Shown: one piece after another, positions 31,809 to 39,520 of the stretch
How positions within the stretch are numbered: position 1 is the stretch's first letter
How the letters are laid out: each line of letters begins with the position of its first letter
Assembly (NCBI GenBank): GCA_033557835.1
Contig: JAWQRO010000412.1
Location: forward strand, 1-39,520
DNA from: Helochares maculicollis
Taxonomy: Eukaryota > Arthropoda > Insecta > Coleoptera > Hydrophilidae
Direction of reading: 5' to 3'
Length of the DNA: 39,520 bases
Program-made: the position numbers and the translations under genes
The notes under the pieces: model-generated
Database searches by the model: none
Told to the model about the DNA's origin: nothing
The model's input: only the letters and a program-made list of their open reading frames with translations

Positions 31809-33334
31809 GCCATAGATGATGTTAATGACATCAAAGGGAAATCGAGGAAAAGGCTGGATGTCAGATACAAGTCGGAATTAAATGTAAATTCGAATGTAAA
31901 GTAAGTAAGGCGAGGAGAAAGAGGAAAAATCTTTATTTCTATTAGTATTCATGTGGTGCTCGACGAAGATAGAAGCGTTCATTTGTCTGAGAGATTGAGT
32001 ACTTGGAAGTTCTCAGGACTTGGTTAGCAACTCGTTCTTGTATCCGTCCTGACACATTTTGCGTTGTTTCCGGTTCACTTACTTAAACTGTGCGCCTTCT
32101 ATTTCTGTGCGGTTTTCGAATTGCAGAGAGACGGCATTATGAATAAAGAAGGAAAAGCTGGGAGGATCATGTTTCGCTGACAAAGGATATCAAGGAAGAT
32201 GAGCTCCTGTTGCAACTTTCGAATGAAATGTTAATTTGTGCCCGAAGGAAAAATTGGCACCATACAGGAAGGCACTGCTCATATATTATGTTAAATTTAA
32301 ATATATTCAGCTGCATTGAGTTGTTTAAAATGGGGGAGTAATATCAAGCTTTTTTAAGCTCCCGGGAATAGTTAGTTCAAATGCCAGAGTAAATCACCCA
32401 TTTGCGACTAGCGATCCGAATTCCCGATGAAATATATTAAATCTAAATGTAGGCTATTTTTCTCTAAATGTAGCTTCGGAAAATTTTCTCGGGAAATTGT
32501 ATTTGACACCTGCTCAAAATTTGAATTGAAATCTAGTTTATCGCCTGTGAGTGCGAACTCATTTCCTTGCAAGTGCCGGTAAAAGTTTTTATAGTGCATA
32601 ATTTCCGAGCGTAAATGTCTTTTATTCGCTGTGAACTATGAAAGAAAAAATATATTAGATGCATGCATTTATTTAATGCATTATTTGATATGAGACAAAA
32701 TATTTTGGTTTATTTTCGGTACAAATTCTGGCTGTTTATTAATTCAAGTTCAATGAGTTACTGCATTTCTATTAAACATGATGATGAAGTAACCTTTTTG
32801 GAAATGTGATATGAAACCCAATATCTGTTGCTCTCAAACTAAAGTTATAGTTTCTGAAACTGGATGCGCCATATACGTGAATTCTGGGAAACCTGCCCGC
32901 AGGACAAAATTGTGTTCTGGTTGAATCAGCTGCGGCGAATCTGGGATATCTCTCTCTGCTTGTCTACGGTCTAACTAAGAGAATGGGTCCCCCAGATTAA
33001 ATAAATTGGTGATACGATTTCACATTAGAATAATCCGACCGCAGAGAAGGCCCCTTTTCCCTTTACGATAGTATTGGAGGTGCATATTTAGTCTTGACTG
33101 GAGCTTGTTGAAATAATACGCTTGTATTGTATATATGTATATACAAGTGAATGCAGATGGTACAATTTAACCAAGTACATATGCACTTCCTGTGCATATT
33201 AGAAATCGGACGCAATAGAGACACTAACATTTAGTTTGACAGTATATTATATGATTGCTTGTGGCTGTAAATTTAACTAATATGTTACATTTCAATACAA
33301 TCTGTCCTATTAAGTAGGACAACAATTACATTTA
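31809..33334. other. non-coding stretch, partly GC-richer
   Basis: No gene seen. Around 31830-32260 and 32880-33090 the sequence is less AT-rich, but no readable frame or motif emerged. A small hairpin, GTCCTA-TTAAG-TAGGAC (33303-33319), lies just outside the mariner end. Confidence 0.4.
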
Positions 33335-34543
33335 CGAGGACAGCTGATAAGTATTTAGCGTACAAAAGAAAACCGAAAGTTTTGGAAAAGTGGTGATTTA
33401 TCTCTCAACATAGTCTCCTTTTAGCTTAATACACGATCCAATGATGCTCCAACTTCTTTAATCCATCTAAAAAGTACGTTTCCTTATGGTCTGCAAAGTA
33501 GGCCGTATTTGACTCAAATTTCTGCGCGGCGAGTTTGGAAACAGAAAAAGTCGCACGGGGCTAAATCTGCAGAATATGGTGGACGGCGCAGCAGTTCATA
33601 ATGCAATTTGACTAATTTGGCCGTGGCGAGGGCGGAGCTGTGAGCCAGTACATTGTCGTGGTGGAAGAGCATATTTTTCTTTACCAAATGAAGCAGTTTT
33701 TTCTGCAATTTAGCGTCGAATCGACCCAATAATTCGGTATAGTAGAACCCTGGGACAATTTTGTCCTTCTCCAGGTAGTCGATGTAGATCTTGTGAATTC
33801 CAGAAAACTGTGGCCATCACCTTTCTGGCCGATAGCACAGACTTCGCCTTCTTTGGAGCACTATTTGGACTGCTTCTTGGTCTCTGATGTGTATCAGTGG
33901 ATCCATGTTTCGTTGACGGTCACGAAACTACAAATAAACTCCATCAGATTGCACTTAAACAGCGTTAAATACTTCTCTGAAGTGGTCTCACGATTAGGCT
34001 TGTGGTCTGGAGTGAAGAAACGCTGCATCCATTGCGCCAACAGTTTTCTCTTGCCCAAAATTTCATGCAGGATATGATCCACGCAGCTTGAGCTATCTCG
34101 CGTACCGTCAATCGGCGGTTTGCCAATACGAGATCGTGGATTTTTCTCACGTTAACCTCCGTGGTAGCCATTTTCGGAGTACCTGGGCGTGGGTCATCAA
34201 AAACTGACGTGCGACCACGTTGAAACTCATTAAACTAATTTTGGCTGTCACCATCGAAGGAAAGGAGTCACCGTACACAGCATTCAAGCGCTTTTTGATT
34301 TCGCTGCTCGATTTTACTTCTAAAAACAAGAATCGAATCACCAACTGATATTGCTCTTTTTCAATTTTTCTAAAATATACGGACATGCTCGTTTCCACAC
34401 GCGGTCAAAATAAAACTACGAGCTCGATTCGGCTGAAACTTTGATAGTAGCCGTCTACGAGAATTAACTACACGATAGTACATCTCTTTTGCAATACTAG
34501 CACCATTAGGCGTTGAGAGTAAGTACTTATCATATCGCCCTCG
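33335..34543 (-). mobile_element. near full-length but dead mariner element, minus strand
   Basis: Terminal inverted repeats are recognisable: the left end reads CGAGGACAGCTGATAAGTATTTA, and the right end, reverse complemented, CGAGGGCGATATGATAAGTACTTA. TA dinucleotides flank both ends (33333-33334 and 34544-34545), as expected for mariner target duplication. The 1.2-kb length is near the family norm. The transposase runs on the minus strand from an ATG at 34386 to a stop at 33398-33400: helix-turn-helix (EIKKRLNAVYGDS), VREIAQ...ILHEILG linker, first catalytic motif, then FHHDNVLAHSS and YSADLAPCDFF. It is inactive: several frameshifts, TGA in place of Trp after WIH, and the first catalytic Asp changed to Asn (VNETWIH). 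The second and third Asp are intact. It adjoins a BEL/Pao fragment at its right end. Confidence 0.93.
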
Positions 34544-34545
34544 TA

Positions 34546-34807
34546 TTTGACTTATATCAAAACATTAACTTATCCTTCTTTTTAGAGACTCCAAACTTAC
34601 CATCGAATATGCATCTAAGGAAGGGTCAAAAAGAAGGAATCACGAAATGTATAGTTTGGACGACTTTAAATGAGTAACTTCCCGAAATGCATGCTCAAAT
34701 ACGTTTGTCTTTTGACTCAAAACATAAACAATTTAGAAAACAAATCTCAGTCGGTCTATTGGGTACTAATTTAAATGTAAAATATATATAATAAATAAAT
34801 CAATTAC
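34546..34807. other. interval between the mariner and the BEL/Pao fragment
   Basis: Could contain decayed 3' sequence (LTR region) of the BEL/Pao element, which reads towards it, but no LTR boundary or polypurine tract was recognised. Confidence 0.35.
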
Positions 34808-35340
34808 TCAATTACGATGTGGGTGATATATGGGTTTATCCACGGGATAAATCTATCTACTCGTTGATGATCTGATGATTACCACTCGCACTACAGCATC
34901 GTCACCAGAGTCTTTACTCGGCAAAGCTTCCACTGTTGAGAAGCGGTATTGTTCTCAGGAAAAAACCTACATTTTTCTCCTGCACATTAGCCTCATTTTT
35001 GTCCACTTCAAACGCTGTTGCAATGTAAGCAAATATTCACGAAAACACCTTCTTTTAAAAAGATGCACAATTTTCTGTACGAGCTGCCAATAATTTAGAT
35101 CGCCTTTTAGTATGACCTGCAAAGGACCACCAATTAAAAAATGTCCTGAAGCTAAAGCATCATTTTCTATAGATGATGAAAATAAGGTGCAAATCGGATG
35201 GAAATTCAAAATTACTTCTCTTCTGGCAAAAGCGCTAGTCACCCTCTCAAAGATCAACCGTCGCTCTTCTACAATTTTATTTAAGTGATATTTGCTATTT
35301 CCCATATTTCCCTAAGGTGTTGAGCACTAGGTGGACAATT
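34808..35340 (-). mobile_element. BEL/Pao retrotransposon fragment, integrase C-terminus, minus strand
   Basis: The minus strand encodes the end of a BEL/Pao pol polyprotein. From about 35305: SKYHLNKIVEERRLIFERV...ILNFHPICTL matches the region before and including the family's LNSRPL motif. Then LASGHFLIGGPL matches the diagnostic LTPGHFLIGRPL. DLNYWQLVQKIVHLF...REYLLTLQQRLKW matches the ...WQLVQxIxxxFWxRWxxEYLxxLQQRxKW block. After a frameshift, SGDDAVVRVVIIRSST...YPVDK matches the family's terminal GDDGVVRVVTIRT motif, ending at TGA (34808-34810). Frameshifts and an internal stop make it non-functional. The rest of the element (gag, protease, RT, RNase H, integrase core) is absent from the window. 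Confidence 0.87.
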
Positions 35341-35765
35341 TTATTTAATTATTCAAGGTACCAAATCAGATTGAATCATTGTCTAATTGTCCTTCTTCTC
35401 AAGGAAATTGAAGAACTTGTCATATTTTCTAAAATATCCTTCAACGCTTATTTTACTAATCGGATTTGAGCTGCAAATTGACCAAAGAAACTAAAAATGC
35501 TCCAGAAAATAGAAAACATAATGATGTTAATTCAAAAAACTATGTTAAGAGAATTAGTTGAAACACAAGTAGGAAAACCAGCCCCTGTTCCATTAAAAGA
35601 TTTCGTTCAGCCTACTTCAAAGAGCAAATTTTCAGCTTGTTTATAAGATAGCAGCAATAAGTTCGTACTATTATGCACATGACACTGTTAGATCAGCAAA
35701 ATAATGATAACCATTGAATCTAAACGACGCACATATAAATTCTTAAAGTATGAAAACCTTTTATC
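35341..35765. other. short interval with an unassigned small ORF
   Basis: Mostly non-coding. At 35497-35646 (plus strand) an ATG opens 49 codons (MLQKIENIMMLIQKTMLREL..., later PLKDFVQPTSKSKF) ending in TAA. The mixed, non-repetitive composition is better than most chance frames here, but I do not recognise it. Confidence 0.3.
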
Positions 35766-35814
35766 GTTTGTACGATTGAAGACAGGTTATTTACCTGTCT
35801 TTAATCATACAAAC
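35766..35814. repeat. near-perfect hairpin, 22-nt arms and 5-nt loop
   Basis: Left arm 35766-35787 (GTTTGTACGATTGAAGACAGGT less its last bases in part; core GACAGGT) and right arm 35793-35814 are reverse complements except at two positions, one of them a G-U wobble on the plus strand. The loop is TATTT. The pairing does not extend beyond the arms. The stem is too short for a canonical microRNA precursor; a foldback remnant or a structured RNA element is possible. Confidence 0.8.
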
Positions 35815-38800
35815 ATTATTTATGTTTTTTCATTTTCGAAATTCTTCGTCATTATTCTAACATATTGTAACTATGGGTGTTTATAACAACCAAAATAAGA
35901 TAGATATGGTCGAATTTTGGTCTACAATAACATCATAGATATGACAGTAACCAGTTTGTTAGTCTTAAAAAAGCAAAATTTGGTTTGAGTATCAATGTAC
36001 TCTACGAAAATGGGATAGGTTCAGCATCAAATCTTTTACGCATTGATTAAGCCAAAATCAAATTGAATTAATAAACTAAAAAAACAAAGGAAACTAAAAA
36101 AACGAGAAGTATCGGCAAATTAAATTTCAAAATAGTTAAAATTAATTAAGAGGGAGAAGAAATATTATTAATTATATATTTACATAAAACAGAAAAATTT
36201 AAAGCTCATTTGCAATTTAAATTGAACCACGTGCAATAAATGATCGAATTTTGTAAAACAATACAGCAATGAACTGAGCGTCGTTGCATTGGTACACATT
36301 TTTAGAATTTAAGCCGCCCACGGCAAAAATAAAGGGGCCACCTGGCAGTGCATTCATGTGAGGAATGTTTCAAACACCAAAATAATTTAATGAAAAAATT
36401 AAACTTTAAAGTTGTCGATTTTTGCAATTTTTACAAATAATTCATGGTATACAGATTATTTAGCATGGAGGATGCAGTACACGAAAAATGATTCGCAATC
36501 ATTGGATCCATTTGCTAAGATAATATTTTTAGTGACAAATGATATGATAAATATTGTTAATAAATATTATTAAGTAAAATCACATAATGCACCATCGTCA
36601 ACTACCATTATTGTTAAAAAAAACAAGACCAAGTAAGGAGCAATTTATTTTTCACTTCTTACAACGCTTTAAGGTCATGTCCCTTTCAATTTAAAAATCA
36701 CGCTTAGAATGAAAAACAAGGATTGTTTTGCGTTTTCTTGTCAAGTTTAATTTAACAGGACGTTTTCTACAGGCATCTCGTCTCCTCCATAGAAGACAAA
36801 AGAAGGGAATGTGACGCTTATACTTGCCTCCGAATGTTCAATTAGAGGAATAATTTATTGATTTACTACTGGAAAACATGCAACAATGTAGGATTGCTAT
36901 CGAATGCATTTTAGAAATCAACTTAATGCACCCATAATTCAACTTTAAGCATCGCATTAATCATAATATAAAATCTATCTCTGTCAGAGATTCAATAAAA
37001 TGAACTCTATAGAAGAAATCAAAACTTGAGCTCGCCTGCCTTGCAAATGGTTTGGTTCGAGCTTTTAAATTCCAATTTATCCCAAAAAAATTATAATCTG
37101 AGGGTAAAAGACTACACTTTTTGTCGTTATTTTTCTTATGAACGTTGTCTCCGATTCAATGGCTCTTTAAAACACGATGATCTGGGAAACAGTCAAGGAC
37201 CCTTCTTGTCTAACAATTATTACACATAAGTGTATTTACGGAAAAGTACCTTCCAAATCAAATTAATTTGTTCAACCAAATGTTACAATCATAAATTAGT
37301 TTGACTATCTCAGGCAGTCTGCAAATCCTTGATATTTGTGAGAAATACTTTCTTTCGATGTTAAAAATAGTTTTGGACGATAGTATTTATTTCTTTTCTT
37401 TATATTTTACACGAAAAATACCTAAAGCAAATTAGCGCAACACAATCTAACCGTAAAATGTTTTCACCTTGAATCCCATCATTCCTCACGTCCGATAAAT
37501 TAGTGGTTTATGTTCACCACACGCATATCCAATAATAGTTTTGAAGTGCAATTATTGAGAGTCGTATAAATCAATCATTTGTCATTCATTCGTTCACTCC
37601 GTCCGTATAATCGTATAGCCCAAGTCTTGATGGAGCTGCTCATATTCCCATCAATCGAACGGAACGCGTGCATGTCGGTTTATGAGCGTTTTTATTACAA
37701 ATCCAAATCACTTTAACACCTACGACCTCTTAATCATCCAGATTTGACAGGAAAAATTCAAGCTGTTCATAATTCAAAGAACAATATGTGACAACAAAAC
37801 ATTTACACCTCATTAATTTCGAGAAAAATTATCTTGTCAGTGGTTTAGTTGGCAAAAACTGATCAAGATACAGTCTGGTTTACGACTGGTCAGCCGTTAT
37901 ATCAACATCGTTTCCCAAACAATTCAGATTAATAAATAAAGATAACCACCCGCTAATTTACTCAAATATCACTTTTACAGAGTGTTTATGGCATTTCCCT
38001 TAAAATAATCTATTTAATGTAATATATTCTCGGTATTCTCGCTGCATTGCACAGAAAATTTGATAGCTGAGAACTGAGAAGGGAAAGAAAATTATATTGT
38101 AGTAAATTGACAAGAGGATAGAGTCAACTCTCATTATACAAGCTTATTGACATTATGTACGATACATGTTAGGAGCTATATAAATATGTGTACTTACATT
38201 AAAACACTTCAATATACAACAATAAAAATCATCTTATTTAGGTTTGTACAGACGCAATAGTATAATGGTCGGTATTTTATCTATAAGGTTAATGTATCAT
38301 TAAATAGCATTAATGTCATGTGCATTTATCTACACGGAAAGGTTTCAATAATTGCAAAGTGATATTGATCAAGAGCTTCCTTAATTCCTAGTAAAATTTT
38401 TAATACAATATTTTGTAAAAACCGGTTATACAAGATAATTTGCTAATATGTGAAAGATATCTTACGTACGTTTAGTCTAAAACAAATTATTTCAGGGCAT
38501 TTTAGATTTTTCAGTTCAAAATTGGATTTATGTATCAACATGTGCATTACTTTATATTGTAATGGATAAAACTTATTGAATGGTTTAGGATGTTCTTGGA
38601 ACTTTTGGTTTACATTAAGAAATTTTCATACAATTATAAAAAATATAATGTCCTTTTGATAGTGTTTTTTAATGCAAAGCAACGCCATAATGAAAATATA
38701 CATCCTAAAAGATTCAACAGTGTTTTAATTTTTTTGTCCGATAATTTGACGGATACTGTGATGACGATGGTGAGGATGTTTTGCTTTTGTGCTATTTGGT
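35815..38800. other. AT-rich non-coding stretch, no gene seen
   Basis: Short chance frames only. No element motif or repeat was recognised on either strand. Confidence 0.5.
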
Positions 38801-39380
38801 GACTGAGTCGAATTGTCTAGCAATGTGTGATTCTTTTTGATACCAGTTTAAGGTAATTTTGTAATTGTATCCATACATTAAAAATGTTTCTAGAGCTGAC
38901 GTTTTCTTTTTCTTTTTACATCGTGAAAGACAGTTGCCGGTGGAAATTATTGAACATGTTTAATAATCTTTCAGTTTTGCACCGATATGTGAGTTTGAAA
39001 AGTAGTTGAATCAAGGTTTGGAATGAACTTTATACATTGTAATTCTAGATATACCATTGATAAATTGGGTATTGCAGCCGATAGTCTATGTTTATTAATA
39101 AATCAGAATGTTACGTTCTGTTTCAATCATTTTGGTATGATTTCTCGAAAGTTTTTGTATGTTGCTACATCTTTTAGTTGTTTTTGTGCTTTCACTTTGT
39201 TATGTGTCTTATTAAGTAAAACCTGTTTTTGTCTTTTATCTGATTTAGTAATAATGACATCAGGGCTTTCTTTCTTGAATTGTAGATTTTGTTGTCATAG
39301 AATATGCTTATAATTTCGTTTTATTTCTTTATATTTGCTTAGAGATTCTATATTATAATTGTTTTCCTGGTTACATTTTA
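38801..39380 (-). mobile_element. Penelope-like element relic (reverse transcriptase parts), minus strand
   Basis: Reading the minus strand from about 39380: a run with SKYKEIKRNYKHIL, a stop, then KKESPDVIITKSDKRQKQV...ATYKNFREI matches the N-terminal RT region of Penelope-like elements, where (N)PD(I/V)-x-I-x-K-x-DKG-x-x-V-x-x-N is typical. At about 38801-38878 NYKITLNWYQKESH resembles the later TNWYxKPT motif seen clearly in the element at 15.7 kb. The order is right for one element, but only about 400 bp separates the two motifs, so the middle (including the catalytic Y-x-DD region) is deleted or unreadable. Several stops are present. Confidence 0.5.
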
Positions 39381-39395
39381 ACTTTGTTTATTGTA

Positions 39396-39520
39396 TTGGG
39401 TTGTTCGGAAAGTAATTTCGTTTTTTTTCCCAACAGATAGAGCTAATCATATTTTACAGCCAACTTCACACTTAAGTCGCATACAAGTTATATATTTTGA
39501 CAGGTGGTATAGTAAGGCTT
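39396..39520. mobile_element. end of a mariner element of another family, cut by the window edge
   Basis: After a TA at 39394-39395 the sequence TTGGGTTGTTCGGAAAGTAA followed by TTTCG and a T-run matches the terminal inverted repeat typical of one insect mariner group. The next bases (ending TTTTGACAGGTGGTATAGTA) look like the short untranslated leader of such elements. The transposase itself would lie beyond the window. Its terminal repeat differs from that of the mariner at 33.3-34.5 kb. Confidence 0.7.

Noticed and set aside
33303..33319. Small hairpin GTCCTA...TAGGAC beside the mariner
   Set aside because: A six-base stem of this size is expected by chance several times in 39 kb.
33793..34077. 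Plus-strand 94-codon frame
   Set aside because: Antisense to the mariner transposase at 33335-34543.

Overview
The window looks like a gene-poor, strongly AT-rich stretch of an animal genome, most likely an insect or other arthropod. The reasons are one clear metazoan gene (a cAMP-dependent protein kinase type II regulatory subunit closest in wording to insect RII), relics of mariner, BEL/Pao and Penelope-like elements, TA microsatellites, and the absence of any operon-like layout. No prokaryotic gene, CRISPR array, rRNA or intact tRNA was seen. All calls come from reading the sequence and the translations by eye.

Layout. 1-14.2 kb: mostly non-coding, with a possible Tc1/mariner helix-turn-helix scrap (1.7 kb), a GC-richer block ending in a strong GTAAGT donor (1.9-2.37 kb), a 30-bp minisatellite (3.1 kb), a GC-richer island (6.06-6.51 kb), a dead mariner on the minus strand (7.55-8.38 kb), a 22-24 bp minisatellite (9.2 kb), and a possible decayed SLC16/MFS transporter fragment on the minus strand (10.5-10.8 kb). 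14.2-15.35 kb: the only intact full-length gene, a 382-residue PKA RII protein in one uninterrupted exon. 15.69-16.53 kb: the 3' end of a Penelope-like element carrying its GIY-YIG endonuclease, sitting just downstream of the PKA gene.

16.5-25.7 kb: non-coding DNA with a 79-bp tandem duplication, an 80-nt snap-back sequence, a degenerate hexamer repeat, a roughly 260-bp tandem array of about five units (20.93-22.19 kb), a second mariner relic (23.2-23.7 kb) and a tRNA-like SINE candidate (25.6 kb). 27.9-29.6 kb: a composite repeat with 300-bp inverted arms around a 1-kb spacer, plus overlapping direct repeats. 31.66-31.81 kb: a possible terminal exon. 33.3-35.35 kb: a transposon cluster, with a mariner with recognisable 26-bp terminal inverted repeats and TA flanks next to a BEL/Pao integrase tail. 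35.77 kb: a near-perfect 22-nt-arm hairpin. 38.8-39.5 kb: a Penelope-like reverse transcriptase relic, then the end of another mariner family that runs off the window.

The PKA gene is the only sequence with a defensible cellular function (cAMP-controlled inhibition of the kinase catalytic subunit). The rest is a record of repeated transposon insertion and decay, with at least three mariner lineages, and some structured repeats that no recognised family explains.
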